Below are positions 46,317 to 56,118 of a stretch of 64,000 nt of DNA, one piece after another. The stretch is from assembly GCF_002007565.1 (NCBI RefSeq), contig NZ_CP015625.1:2356001-2420000 (forward strand). Reading direction: 5' to 3'. The notes under the pieces were generated by a model. It was not told the DNA's origin. It saw only the letters and a list, made by a program, of their open reading frames with translations, and ran no database searches. How positions within the stretch are numbered: position 1 is the first letter of the stretch; every line of letters starts with the position of its first letter. Both the position numbers and the translations under genes were made by a program. This DNA is from Ditibartonella choladocola. Its GTDB lineage: Bacteria; Pseudomonadota; Alphaproteobacteria; Rhizobiales; Rhizobiaceae.

Positions 46317-47171
46317 ATGGAAAAAACAGAAAACAGGAATGCGGCTGAACTAACGCCGGAAAACCACATGGACGGGATGGAGCGTCTCGAACTCACGGTC
46401 AACCGGATTTATGAACCTTTTCCCCATCTCGTCCGCTTGACCGGAACAATCAACCCGACGAACCCGATTGAATGGCAACAGGCAAATGTTGCCGTTCGCT
46501 TCGAGATTGACGAAACCGGACAAGGCCGCAAGGTTTACCGGATTTATACAATCCGTTCTTTTGATCCCAAGACACATGAAATCGAAGTCGATTTTGTCAA
46601 ACATGAAGGGGAAAGCCCCGCTATCAACTGGCTTCAAACTTTGAAAACCGGTGCGCATGCTTATTTGATTGGTCCGCGCCCGCAATTTTCAACAGAAGAA
46701 TATAAAAATAAAAAGCTGAAGCTTTTTGCCGATGAAACCGCCATTCCAGCGGTTTTTTCCATTCTTTCCCATTGGCCGGAAAATACCGAAGCCGAAATCT
46801 ATATCGAATCCGCCACGGCAGAAGCAGCCGGTGAACTGCCCGATATAAAGGGGGTAGACATACATAGCTATGTCAGAAAGGAAAAAGAACATCCGGGGCA
46901 AACCGGCTTTCTTGTTCATTCGGCTGAAAAGATGAGCGATGCCGAAAATTGCCATATCTGGATTGCCTGCGAACGGGAAGAAGCCCGTGCAATCAGGAAA
47001 CATTTTATGGTGAACTGCAATGTGAAAAAGCAGAATATCAAAGCCATCGGATATTGGCGTCTCGGGCTTGCCAGCACGGAAATCGAAAAAATTCGAGGCA
47101 AATATTATAACGAACTTATTGCACAGGGAAAAACCGAAAAAGATTTTGATGAGTTCGACATTCCGGCTTGA
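46317..47171 (+). CDS. Siderophore-interacting protein (ferric-siderophore reductase, SIP family)
   Basis: 284-residue cytoplasmic flavoprotein. R-I-Y-T-I-R-S-F is the FAD-binding R-x-Y-T motif, followed by A-D-E-T-A-I-P-A-V in place of the usual G-D-E-T-A-L-P-A, and G-Y-W-R-L-G near the C terminus, as in ViuB/SIP enzymes. It reduces Fe(III)-siderophore after uptake using NAD(P)H. Located after two exporter-fold ABC genes, it corresponds to the SIP domain that is fused to the transporter in mycobacterial IrtA. The TAAGAG before ATG 46317 is a weak ribosome binding site. Confidence 0.87.
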   Translation: MEKTENRNAAELTPENHMDGMERLELTVNRIYEPFPHLVRLTGTINPTNPIEWQQANVAVRFEIDETGQGRKVYRIYTIRSFDPKTHEIEVDFVKHEGESPAINWLQTLKTGAHAYLIGPRPQFSTEEYKNKKLKLFADETAIPAVFSILSHWPENTEAEIYIESATAEAAGELPDIKGVDIHSYVRKEKEHPGQTGFLVHSAEKMSDAENCHIWIACEREEARAIRKHFMVNCNVKKQNIKAIGYWRLGLASTEIEKIRGKYYNELIAQGKTEKDFDEFDIPA

Positions 47172-47887
47172 TAGCTGGAAAGGCCAAAACAGAACATCAA
47201 TATTTACGAGATTCCCTTCACCCCTGAACGGTGATGAATACCTAACTGGTGAGCCGTGATAAATACCTGACACGTAACCAGTGAGCAGTGAAAAATATAA
47301 GTGAAAGAAAAGCCGGTATGGGTGACATATCGGCTCTAACAAGTGGTGGCATAGTTTTAAAAAAAATGCCCGGCCTTTTTCGACTGTCAAAGAGGTGAAA
47401 GAAGTCAGATTTTTCTTTTCCCCTTTTCCGCTATAAAGGTGAAAAAAACAGCACTCGTCAAAACCGGCCTTTATCCCTTTTTAAGAGTCAACTTCCCTTC
47501 GAGACCACACTTCTTTGTTAGATCGGCATTTTATTCAAAAATTGTGGCTTTATTCAAAAAACTGCCGCTTTAATAGGAAAACCGTGTTTATCCGCTTTGC
47601 GGAACACGGAAAACCAATACCTATCCACCTGTTTTGTGGAAGCTTAAGCGTATAGCCGCAAAAAATCATGGAACACGATTGCCAAATGTCTTAAAAAACG
47701 GATTTTCTCTTAAAAAAACGTCCATTTTTACAATTTTTACAATAAAAATTTACATATTTTCCAATAAAAAAACATTTCCGGTTCATATACGAAAAATTTA
47801 AACTTAATTAAATTGACGTTTTAGTTTTCTTCAGCCTTATTATTTACCAGATAACATTTATCGCGCACGTATTGGGAGGACAAGACA
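47172..47887. other. Gene-free stretch upstream of lldP, with short repeats
   Basis: A partly repeated segment lies at 47231-47300 (GGTGATGAATACCTAAC, then CGTGATAAATACCTGAC, then a decayed copy). A 20-bp unit around TTTATTCAAAAA occurs twice at 47530-47570. CCGTGTT (47582-47588) and AACACGG (47603-47609), with CCGC/GCGG inside, form a hairpin. The end is AT-rich and must contain the lldP promoter. Confidence 0.4.
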
Positions 47888-49531
47888 ATGACGTGGATGC
47901 AGAATTATATTCCGATTGGAAATATTTGGCTTTCGGCATTAATTGCCGCAATACCGATTATTTTCTTTTTTCTGGCTTTGACTCTTCTTCGTATGAAAGG
48001 GCATGTGGCTGGTACAATCACTGTTATCCTGTCATTCCTGATTGCCGTTTTTGTCTATGGTATGCCGATAGGACCGGCGGTTTCTTCTGCGATTTATGGC
48101 TTTTTCTACGGTCTTTGGCCAATCGCATGGATAATTGTTGGAGCAGTGTTTCTTTATAAAATTTCGGTTGTCACCGGTGACTTCAACATTGTTCGTCATT
48201 CCATTCTAGGGATTACCGAAGACCAGCGCTTGCAGCTCATTCTGGTGGGGTTTGCTTTCGGCGCTTTTCTTGAAGGTGCTGCCGGTTTCGGTGCGCCGGT
48301 TGCCATTACTGCGGCGCTCCTTGCCGGCTTGGGCTTTCGCCCGCTTTATGCAGCCGGTCTTTGTCTTATTGCCAATACCGCTCCGGTTGCCTTCGGCGCT
48401 ATGGGCATTCCGATTATTGTTGCCGGACAGGTTTCAAATCTCGACCCGTTTTTATTAAGCCAGATGGCAGGGCGTCAATTGCCTTTTCTTTCGATATTTG
48501 TTCCCTTCCTGCTTGTTGTTATCATGGATGGTTTTCGTGGTGTTCGTGAAACCTGGCCTGCTGTGCTTGTCGGTGGCGGCACATTTGCGATTGTCCAATT
48601 CCTGACATCCAATTATTTCGGGCCGGAATTGCCTGATATTACAGCCGCTATTGCCACACTCGTTGTTTTGCCGCTGTTCTTGCGTTTCTGGCAGCCAAAA
48701 CGCATTTTCCGTTTTGACGAAAACGAAGCTGCCCCCAAAGAAGATGTTCCCCATTATTCAATAGGAGAAATTGTCAAAGCATGGTCGCCTTTTATCATAT
48801 TGACCATTTTTGTTATGGTTTGGAGCATTGCGCCTTTCAAAAAACTTTTTGCCAAAGGCGGTGCCTTGGAAAGCTGGGTGTTGAGTTTCGACGTATCATT
48901 CCTCAATAATATCATTGTCAAAACAGCGCCCATTGTTGCAACAGATGCCAAAATCAGCGCCGTTTATAAATTCGACTGGTTTTCCGCTACGGGAACTGCG
49001 ATTATCCTTGCCGCAATCGTCAGTACTTTTGTTTTGAAAATGCGCCCTGCTCGTGCCATTGGCGTTTTCGGCATGACGCTCAAAGAACTTGCCCTTCCGA
49101 TTTATTCGATCGGCATTGTTCTTGCTTTTGCTTTCATTGCCAATTATTCGGGGCTTTCTTCCACTTTGGCACTGGCTTTGTCACATACGGGCAAAAGTTT
49201 TACATTCTTTTCGCCATTTCTCGGATGGCTTGGTGTTTTTGTGACCGGTTCGGATACGTCTTCCAATGCTCTGTTCGGTGCTTTGCAAGCAACCACAGCC
49301 CATCAAATCGGCGTTTCCGATATTCTGCTTGTTGCAGTCAACAGTACGGGCGGGGTTACCGGCAAAATGATTTCGCCGCAGTCAATTGCAATTGCCTGTG
49401 CGGCTGTGGGACTTGTCGGGAAAGAATCCGACCTCTTCCGCTACACTGTCAAATATTCGCTGGGGCTTTGTGCCATTGCCGGTATTATGACAACGCTTCA
49501 GGGATATGTTCTTTCGTGGATGATCCCGTAA
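47888..49531 (+). CDS. lldP: L-lactate permease
   Basis: 547-residue multi-pass membrane protein of the LctP family, with twelve or more hydrophobic segments. Family landmarks are the [16 protein letters not shown] block near residue 125, [15 protein letters not shown] near 163, and [11 protein letters not shown] near 455. GGGAGGA lies 7 bases before the ATG. It imports lactate with protons for the dehydrogenase encoded next. Confidence 0.93.
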   Translation: MTWMQNYIPIGNIWLSALIAAIPIIFFFLALTLLRMKGHVAGTITVILSFLIAVFVYGMPIGPAVSSAIYGFFYGLWPIAWIIVGAVFLYKISVVTGDFNIVRHSILGITEDQRLQLILVGFAFGAFLEGAAGFGAPVAITAALLAGLGFRPLYAAGLCLIANTAPVAFGAMGIPIIVAGQVSNLDPFLLSQMAGRQLPFLSIFVPFLLVVIMDGFRGVRETWPAVLVGGGTFAIVQFLTSNYFGPELPDITAAIATLVVLPLFLRFWQPKRIFRFDENEAAPKEDVPHYSIGEIVKAWSPFIILTIFVMVWSIAPFKKLFAKGGALESWVLSFDVSFLNNIIVKTAPIVATDAKISAVYKFDWFSATGTAIILAAIVSTFVLKMRPARAIGVFGMTLKELALPIYSIGIVLAFAFIANYSGLSSTLALALSHTGKSFTFFSPFLGWLGVFVTGSDTSSNALFGALQATTAHQIGVSDILLVAVNSTGGVTGKMISPQSIAIACAAVGLVGKESDLFRYTVKYSLGLCAIAGIMTTLQGYVLSWMIP

Positions 49532-49628
49532 TATTGATTTTACTTCCCGTTACTATTTCTTGTTAATATCGGAAATACTGAAAGTCTTTTTGAAACATAG
49601 AAATAAAACTGGAAGATCACGTGGATTT

Positions 49629-49671
49629 TCGGGGGGGCGCGTAACAGGTGAATTTTATTACGCCCCCCGAA
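49629..49671 (+). repeat. GC-rich hairpin between lldP and lldD
   Basis: A run of seven G in TCGGGGGGGCGCGTAA pairs with TTACGCCCCCCGA across a loop of about 13 bases, with a small bulge. No T-run follows, so it may set relative expression of the two genes rather than end transcription. Confidence 0.5.
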
Positions 49672-49780
49672 TAACACACAATGTTAATATCAACATTTTC
49701 AAAGGATAAAATTTTTATTCATCTCTTTGCCGAATTGGCTCCGGCATTCGAGCCATAACACAACCAAGACGGGTAACGAA

Positions 49781-50917
49781 ATGATTATATCTTCTATCTC
49801 GGATTATCGCGAAGGTGCGCGGCGCAAACTTCCTCCATTCCTTTTCCATTATATTGATGGCGGGGCTTATGCAGAACGTACCCTGCAACGCAACACAACC
49901 GATCTTTCCGATATTGCGCTTCGCCAACGCATTTTGAAAAATATGTCGGAACTTAGTCTTGAAACCGAGCTTTTCGGCGAAAAGATGAAAATGCCGGTGG
50001 CACTTTCACCGGTGGGGCTTACCGGCATGTATGCGCGCCGAGGTGAAGTTCAGGCTGCAAAGGCCGCCCAATCACGCGGCATTCCCTTTACACTTTCGAC
50101 TGTTTCTGTCTGCCCGATTGAAGAAGTCCAGTCACAAGTTCCAAACCCGATCTGGTTCCAGCTTTATGTTCTCAAAGACCGTGGTTTCATGAAAAATGTT
50201 CTTGAACGTGCTGTCGCACAAGGAATCAAAACGCTGGTTTTCACTGTCGATATGCCGGTTCCCGGTGCCCGTTATCGCGACCGCCATTCCGGCATGTCTG
50301 GCCCGTTTGCGAAATTGCGCCAATATACGCAAGCCGTTCTTCATCCTGCCTGGGCTTATGATGTCGGCGTCATGGGACGGCCGCACGACCTTGGCAATAT
50401 TTCCACCTATCGCGGGAAACCGACCAATCTGGAAGATTATATCGGTTGGCTTGGCGCCAATTTCGACCCGTCGATAAGCTGGAAAGATCTTGAATGGATT
50501 CGCGAATTCTGGAAGGGACCAATGCTTATCAAAGGCATTCTCGACGTTGAAGATGCCCGCGATGCTGTGCGTTTCGGAGCAGATGGGGTTATTGTTTCCA
50601 ACCATGGCGGGCGCCAGCTTGATGGTGTGCCTTCTACCGTCAGGGCATTGCCAAAAATTGCCGAAGTCTTGAAACCCGATCTCAAAGTTCTCGTTGACGG
50701 CGGTGTGCGCTCAGGCCTTGATGTTGTGCGCATGATTGCTCTTGGAGCCGATACGGTTATGCTTGGCCGTGCCTTTGCTTACGCATTGGCGACCGATGGC
50801 GAAAAGGGCGTTGCCAATATGCTTGATCTCATAGCCAAGGAAATGCGTGTTGCCATGACGCTGACCGGAGCCAAGAAAATAACCGACATCAATGCGGATA
50901 TGCTCGTCAAAGACTGA
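49781..50917 (+). CDS. lldD: L-lactate dehydrogenase, FMN-dependent
   Basis: 378-residue enzyme of the FMN alpha-hydroxyacid oxidase family. It starts [19 protein letters not shown], like LldD. The catalytic His275 in [10 protein letters not shown] is at the same number as in the Escherichia coli enzyme; L-S-P-V-G-L-T-G-M and D-G-G-V-R-S-G form the FMN site. It oxidises L-lactate to pyruvate at the inner membrane and passes electrons to quinone. A longer in-frame start at 49727 lacks support. Confidence 0.93.
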   Translation: MIISSISDYREGARRKLPPFLFHYIDGGAYAERTLQRNTTDLSDIALRQRILKNMSELSLETELFGEKMKMPVALSPVGLTGMYARRGEVQAAKAAQSRGIPFTLSTVSVCPIEEVQSQVPNPIWFQLYVLKDRGFMKNVLERAVAQGIKTLVFTVDMPVPGARYRDRHSGMSGPFAKLRQYTQAVLHPAWAYDVGVMGRPHDLGNISTYRGKPTNLEDYIGWLGANFDPSISWKDLEWIREFWKGPMLIKGILDVEDARDAVRFGADGVIVSNHGGRQLDGVPSTVRALPKIAEVLKPDLKVLVDGGVRSGLDVVRMIALGADTVMLGRAFAYALATDGEKGVANMLDLIAKEMRVAMTLTGAKKITDINADMLVKD

Positions 50918-50924
50918 AAAACTG

Positions 50925-50969
50925 TGTCGAGATTTAAGACTGCATAAATCTCGACATAGCCGATTTTTT
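50925..50969 (+). terminator. Rho-independent terminator after lldD
   Basis: TGTCGAGATTTA (50925-50936) and TAAATCTCGACA (50945-50956) form a perfect 12-bp stem with an 8-nt loop; a run of T follows at 50964-50969, eight bases downstream. Confidence 0.8.
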
Positions 50970-51064
50970 GATGAATGCATCAGAACCTCATAAATCTCTT
51001 TTTTCTTTGTTGAAAATTGCTTTTGAAAAAAGGACTGCCCGAATGATGACACTATCGCGCAGTC

Positions 51065-51414
51065 CCAATCTCGCAATCCCCACCTCGCTGTCGCCACTTC
51101 GCTGTCCCCACCTTGCTGTCTCCCTCTCGCTGTCTCCACCTCGCTGTCCCCATCTCGCAATCCCCACACCTTGCTGTATCCACCTCGCTGTCCCCATCTT
51201 GCTGTCTCCACTTCGCTATCTCCCTCTCGCTGTCTCCACCTCGCAATCTCCACCTCGCTGTCTCCACCTCGCTGTCTCCCTCTCGCTATCTCCCTCTCGC
51301 TATCTCCCTCTCACTGTCCCCATCTCGCTGTCTCCACTTTGCTGTCCCAATCTCGCAATCCCCACCTCGCTATCTCCACCTCGCTGTCTCTCTCGCTGTC
51401 TCCCTTTCGCAGTT
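51065..51414 (+). repeat. 14-bp minisatellite, about 25 units
   Basis: Head-to-tail units with consensus TCCACCTCGCTGTC, almost all exactly 14 bp; one is 16 bp (51163-51178) and one 12 bp (51389-51400). Variation is confined to a few positions (TCC/CCC, ACC/CTC/ATC, GCTGTC/GCTATC/GCAATC). The plus strand is strongly pyrimidine-rich and the unit contains no stop codon in any of six frames, so open frames here are an artefact. It lies alone in a 1-kb gap between the lactate genes and a sulfur-type operon. Confidence 0.92.
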
Positions 51415-51982
51415 CTTGTTTTTTATGATAATCATTGCCTGCTTTTTGTTTTATCCAAAACGGAATTGCAGTAATTTGCCGTTTGGAAAATGAATGGTGA
51501 TTTGCCGGTTGAAAATTGCCGCTTCACCCCTTCCGGCAAAAAATTATGTTGCTTCCGGTTTTTACCGGAAATTTAAAAAACTATTTTTTTTAAAAAAACC
51601 GTATTGCTAATCGTAAATTGTTCAACAACAGAATAATTCCGCTTTTGTGCGACGCAAACTTGCCTCCTTTACGCAATAGTCATGTGATTTTTCGCCTCGT
51701 CTCCGATTTTAAAACGGCTTTTTTCATTTAAAATTTTTAAAAAATTCATGCAGATTTTCTTAATGAAAAAAATTAGAGGTTGAACATTTCTGAAAAAAAA
51801 GAAATATTAACGGCGTCCATAGCAAGTTTGCGGGGAATTAAAATGTCTCTTCCTTTACAATTCAACCTTTTTCAATCGCGCCTTTCTTCAAAAAGCGGCG
51901 AGAAAAAGCGCTGCTTGTCTTTTACCTCCCCCCTCATCAATAGGCTATTTTGAAAGTGTTATCGTCTGATCCGAAGGGTTTT
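51415..51982. other. AT-rich gene-free stretch after the minisatellite
   Basis: No gene supported. A small hairpin TTCCGGT-TTTT-ACCGGAA is present near 51555-51573. The promoter of the following operon should lie near the end. Confidence 0.35.
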
Positions 51983-53014
51983 ATGAAGCTCTATCCATGG
52001 GCTGAAGCCCAAGCAGAGGAATGGGACACCAGGTTTCAATCCTCGAAAATTATATTGAAGCACTTGGCAGAAGAAAATTTGACAGGTATTGGCGTACCGG
52101 AAAAATTCGGTGGCGATGGCAAAACCATTGTTGACGCTATTTTGACGATTTCCGACATTGCCTATTCCTCGTTCACGGCTGCCTTCGTCTTATGGGCGCA
52201 CCGCGCTTATATCGAATGCGTTTTGCAAAGCCCGAATGAAGCACTCAAACACCGCCAATTGCCGCTTTTGGCATCAGGTAAAATGGCCGGTTCTGCCGGT
52301 CTTTCCAATTTGATGAAGCATCTTTCCGGCTTGGAAAAAATGGAAAATTTTGCTTCGTTTGAGAATGGCATTTATCACCTCACCGGCAAAATGCCGTGGA
52401 TTACAAATATCGACTGCCAAGGCTTTTTTGCAGCCTGTGCCGCCGAACTTGATAACGGGCGCGCTGTTGTCTTCAGCCTTGAAAACAGCGACAAGGGGGT
52501 AAATGTCCAATCGCTCGATTTACTGGCTTTGCGTTCAAGCGGTACAAAAGCGATCACCATGGATAATGTCGCTTTGACGGCTGACAGGATTTTGCATGAC
52601 AATATTGCCGAATGGCTAAAAACACTGCGTCCTGCTTTTATCGCGCTTCAATGCGGTCTATTTTCAGGATTGGCGGCGCGCTTTATTGACGAAGCCAAAA
52701 AGCATTTCAATGCCCGAAGAACGTCGCTCAAAGGCGACATAGACGAGACAGAAAAAGAGCTTTCAAGCCTGCGCAATGCGCTTATCAAAGGTGTAAACAA
52801 CAACCATTTTGTTAGTGCTCCCGAAGATCTATTCAAGCTCCGCATCAGTTTGACAGACTGGCTCTGGAAAGCGGTTCTGCTTGAATTGGAAACCCGCGGT
52901 GGCGGCGCTTATCTCATAGAGACTGCCGAAGGATTTCCCCGTCGTTTGCGCGAAGCAAGTTTTGTTCCCATTATTACCCCCAGTGTCACGCAGCTTAAAA
53001 AAGCCTTGGCGTGA
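51983..53014 (+). CDS. Acyl-CoA dehydrogenase-fold protein, SfnC/DszC-like
   Basis: 343-residue flavoprotein of the acyl-CoA dehydrogenase superfamily: helical N-terminal domain, then G-I-G-V-P-E-K-F-G-G near 36 and a beta domain with G-S-A-G-L-S-N and M-P-W-I-T-N. It is shorter than the usual 380-400 residues. Some family members are not dehydrogenases but FMNH2 monooxygenases of organosulfur compounds; the SsuABC-type transporter downstream supports that reading. A TTG at 51950 is the alternative start; ATG 51983 is preferred because GAAGGG precedes it. Confidence 0.75.
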   Translation: MKLYPWAEAQAEEWDTRFQSSKIILKHLAEENLTGIGVPEKFGGDGKTIVDAILTISDIAYSSFTAAFVLWAHRAYIECVLQSPNEALKHRQLPLLASGKMAGSAGLSNLMKHLSGLEKMENFASFENGIYHLTGKMPWITNIDCQGFFAACAAELDNGRAVVFSLENSDKGVNVQSLDLLALRSSGTKAITMDNVALTADRILHDNIAEWLKTLRPAFIALQCGLFSGLAARFIDEAKKHFNARRTSLKGDIDETEKELSSLRNALIKGVNNNHFVSAPEDLFKLRISLTDWLWKAVLLELETRGGGAYLIETAEGFPRRLREASFVPIITPSVTQLKKALA

Positions 53015-53039
53015 TTAACCCTTTTATCAATTCAAATTC

Positions 53040-53831
53040 ATGACAGAAAAAGCTCCCCTTCTTGAAGCCAAAAACATCGTTTTGCGGTATCGCGACGATG
53101 CGCCCCCTATTCTTGAAAATTTCAACCTTGCAATCGGAAGAAATGAAACAGTTTCCATTCTGGGGCCAAGCGGTGTCGGAAAATCGAGCCTTTTACGTGT
53201 GCTTTCCGGCCTGCAAAAGCCGAATGGCGGCCATATTTTTGTTCACGGTAAAGAGCTTACCCGTGTTGACCCGAATATTGCGGTAGCCTTTCAAAATCCG
53301 GGTTTATTGCCGTGGCTGACATTGGAAAAAAATGTGGCCTTTGGCCTCGATTTCAAAAACCGTGAAAAGCTTGAAAAAAGCGAACGGCAAAATCGGGTGA
53401 ATAAAGCGATCCACGAAGTGGGGCTTGATTATGCACGCAAACTAAGACCTTCCGAGCTTTCCGGCGGCATGGCACAGCGGGCAGGACTGGCGCGTTGTTT
53501 TGCAAGAAATCCGGAAGTGCTATTTCTGGACGAACCGTTTGGCGCACTTGATGAATTGACACGGCAGGATATGCAAAATCTGCTGATTAAACTGGTGAAA
53601 GAATTCTCCGCCTCAACGCTTCTTGTCACGCACGATATTGACGAAGCATTGCTTGTTAGCGAACGGGTTATTCTGCTTGGCGGAAAACCGGCAAACATCA
53701 TCGGCACATGGACAATCAATTTCCCGAAACCCCGCAATAACTTTGTCGAAGAACTCGGCAAAATCCGTATCGAAATTCTTGCAGCTTTAAGAGATGCAGG
53801 ACTTAAAAAAGAGATGAAATATGAAAGATGA
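53040..53831 (+). CDS. ssuB: ABC transporter ATPase, SsuB/TauB type
   Basis: 263-residue ATPase: Walker A GPSGVGKSS near 41, Q-loop V-A-F-Q-N-P-G-L-L-P-W-L, signature L-S-G-G-M-A-Q-R and Walker B F-L-D-E-P-F-G-A-L-D, then T-H-D-I-D-E-A. The Q-loop with L-P-W and D-E-P-F-G-A-L-D are characteristic of the nitrate/sulfonate/taurine class. It overlaps the binding protein gene by 11 bp. Confidence 0.88.
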   Translation: MTEKAPLLEAKNIVLRYRDDAPPILENFNLAIGRNETVSILGPSGVGKSSLLRVLSGLQKPNGGHIFVHGKELTRVDPNIAVAFQNPGLLPWLTLEKNVAFGLDFKNREKLEKSERQNRVNKAIHEVGLDYARKLRPSELSGGMAQRAGLARCFARNPEVLFLDEPFGALDELTRQDMQNLLIKLVKEFSASTLLVTHDIDEALLVSERVILLGGKPANIIGTWTINFPKPRNNFVEELGKIRIEILAALRDAGLKKEMKYER

Positions 53832-55008
53832 ATATTTTTCCCGCCGCGACATTTTGCGGCTATCGGCTTTATTGACGGCAAGTGGCGCTTTGCCATTTTT
53901 AAATATTGGAAGAGCAAAATCACAAGAAAAGGATGAGCCGGTAAAAGTCGGTTATTTGCCAATCACCGATGCAACAGCACTGCTTGTGGCTCATGGTAAA
54001 GGTTTTTTTGAAAGCGAAGGCTTGAAAGCTGAAAAACCGGTTCTCTTCCGTAGCTGGTCACAAATTGTAGAAGCTTTTTTTGCCGGCCAGATCAATGTGA
54101 TGCATGTTCTTTCGCCAATCGCCATCTGGGCACGCTATTCAAGCAAAGCGCCGCTTAAAGTCGTTGCCTGGAACCATATGAGCGGCTCCGGTTTTTCTGT
54201 CGCCAATGACATCAATTCCATTTCCGATCTTGGTGGCAAAAACGTTGCTATTCCATTCTGGTATTCAATCCACACGGTCGTTTTGCAAATGATCTTGCGC
54301 AAAAACGGCTTGACACCCGTTTCGAGAAAAAGCGGCACAATTGAAAAAAATGAAGTCAATATGGTGATAATGGCACCATCGGATATGATACCGGCAGTTG
54401 CCAATGGTCAAGTTTCGGGCTTTATCGTTGCTGAACCCTTCAATGCGGCGGGTGAAGCGGCCAAAGTTTCAAAACTTGCAAGATTTACAGCCGATGTCTG
54501 GCGTGACCACGCTTGCTGTCTTGTCTGCATGCAGGAAAACGACCTGAAAGAGCGTCCCGAATGGTCGCAAAAAGTTGTATCGGCCATGGTCAAAGCGCAG
54601 TTATGGACAGCAAAGAACCGCGAGGAAACAGCGCTTCTTCTTTCCAAAGAAAATCCGAACAAATATATGCCTTTCGGTTCCGATGTTCTCAAACGTGTTC
54701 TTGTTTCAAGCGAAGAAGACAATCGGTTTTATGAAAAATCGGGTGCAATCATTCACCCAGACTGGCTTGAAAAGCGCATAGATTTTCAACCCTATCCTTA
54801 TCCGAGCTACACGGAAGAACTGGTAAGACGGCTGAAAGACACTTTGATTGAGGGTGATAACGCGTTTCTTGAAACACTTGATCCGGCTTTTGCGGCAAAA
54901 GACCTTGTCGATGACCAATTTGTCAAACACGCATTAAGCGAAGTTGGCGGACTTCCCGCTTTCGGCATGAAAGACAGTTTCGTGCGCAATGAAGAGATTG
55001 AAGTTTAA
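53821..55008 (+). CDS. ssuA: ABC transporter binding protein, SsuA-like, with Tat signal
   Basis: 395-residue NMT1/SsuA-type periplasmic binding protein. The N terminus has S-R-R-D-I-L-R-L followed by a hydrophobic stretch, a clear twin-arginine signal. V-G-Y-L-P-I-T-D-A-T-A-L, G-K-G-F-F-E-S-E-G-L and V-A-N-G-Q-V-S-G-F-I-V-A-E-P-F are family features. Substrate may be an aliphatic sulfonate, taurine or another organosulfur compound, judged from neighbours. Confidence 0.85.
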   Translation: MKDEYFSRRDILRLSALLTASGALPFLNIGRAKSQEKDEPVKVGYLPITDATALLVAHGKGFFESEGLKAEKPVLFRSWSQIVEAFFAGQINVMHVLSPIAIWARYSSKAPLKVVAWNHMSGSGFSVANDINSISDLGGKNVAIPFWYSIHTVVLQMILRKNGLTPVSRKSGTIEKNEVNMVIMAPSDMIPAVANGQVSGFIVAEPFNAAGEAAKVSKLARFTADVWRDHACCLVCMQENDLKERPEWSQKVVSAMVKAQLWTAKNREETALLLSKENPNKYMPFGSDVLKRVLVSSEEDNRFYEKSGAIIHPDWLEKRIDFQPYPYPSYTEELVRRLKDTLIEGDNAFLETLDPAFAAKDLVDDQFVKHALSEVGGLPAFGMKDSFVRNEEIEV

Positions 55009-55023
55009 CGGGGAGAAAGCGTG

Positions 55024-55770
55024 ATGAAAAGCTGTCTTCGCCATTTGTCCGGTTTGTCGGGACTTGTTGTACTTCTTTTCCTCTGGTGGCTTGGAACAGA
55101 TGTTTTGAGCCCCAAAAACAGCTTTGCAAGCCGCTTTTCGGTTGAGGAAACATTACCGACTTTATGGCACTTGTTAACCGGCTCGGACTTATTTCTTCAC
55201 GCTCTCATCAGCCTTAAACGCATTGTTGTCGGATTGGTTTTTGCGCTTATCATAGGCGTGCCTGTCGGGCTTTTGATCGGCGCCAAACCATGGGTGGAAA
55301 GAGCGACCGGTCCGGCATTCCAGTTTCTGCGCATGATCTCGCCATTGTCGTGGATGCCGATTGCCGTGATGGTTTTCGGCATTGGCGACAAGCCGATCTA
55401 TTTTCTTCTCACCTTTGCAACTGTCTGGCCGATTATGTTCAACACGGCAGCAGGTGTCAAACAACTTGACCGGCATTTTCTGCTGGTTGCAAAAAGCCTT
55501 GCTGCAACACAAAGTGAAACATTGCTCTATGTGGTTTTTCCAGGGATTCTGAGCCATATGATGACGGGGATCCGCTTGGCTATCGGCATTGCATGGATTA
55601 TCATTGTACCGTGTGAAATGTTGGGTGTCTCGGCAGGCCTCGGCTATTTCATTCTCGATACACGCGACCGGCTTGCTTATCCTGAGCTGATGTCAACCAT
55701 CCTACTTATCGGATTGATCGGCTATTTGCTTGATAGCGCGGTTCGTGCGGCTGCCCGCCGCCTTGGCTGA
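55024..55770 (+). CDS. ssuC: ABC transporter permease, SsuC-like
   Basis: 248-residue permease with about six membrane segments; the coupling loop has V-A-K-S-L-A-A-T-Q-S-E-T-L and G-I-R-L-A-I-G-I-A-W matches the TauC/SsuC family. GGGAGAAAG precedes GTG 55021 and ATG 55024; ATG is preferred. It completes the transporter with the two preceding genes. Confidence 0.87.
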   Translation: MKSCLRHLSGLSGLVVLLFLWWLGTDVLSPKNSFASRFSVEETLPTLWHLLTGSDLFLHALISLKRIVVGLVFALIIGVPVGLLIGAKPWVERATGPAFQFLRMISPLSWMPIAVMVFGIGDKPIYFLLTFATVWPIMFNTAAGVKQLDRHFLLVAKSLAATQSETLLYVVFPGILSHMMTGIRLAIGIAWIIIVPCEMLGVSAGLGYFILDTRDRLAYPELMSTILLIGLIGYLLDSAVRAAARRLG

Positions 55771-56118
55771 TCTTAACCGCTACCCGGTTGATAAAGAAGA
55801 CGTGAACCGGATTTTAAAAGGACGGGAATGAAAATCCCCCTCCTTTATATGAGTGTTTTAAAAAACCGGATAAAACATATGTGGGGATGAATAGCCGCAA
55901 TAATATCCACCACATGAGCATTGCCAACAATTTTGTTCCTTGAAAATCCTGACTGTGGTAAACGGAAAGGACAAGAACAGGTAGTCAATTTTTTTTGCGT
56001 TTCCCTTACTCGCCCGAGGTTTCCCGCAAACCCAAGCAAGAAAAAATAGCCATTGTTTTGCCAGCTCTTTGCGCGGGTGTTTTCACTTTGGTTTTGCCAC
56101 CCTTTGACGAACGGAGTT
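55771..56118. other. Gene-free stretch between convergent genes
   Basis: The ssuC-like gene and the HxlR-type gene converge here. No gene or clear T-tailed hairpin was found. Confidence 0.35.

Noticed and set aside
51065-51414. CRISPR array
   Set aside because: Units are directly adjacent without unique spacers of fixed length, and no cas gene is near.
50711-51493. Six overlapping open frames on both strands across the minisatellite, up to 180 codons
   Set aside because: They arise because the 14-bp unit has no stop in any frame; none has a ribosome binding site or family resemblance, and the longest overlaps lldD on the opposite strand.
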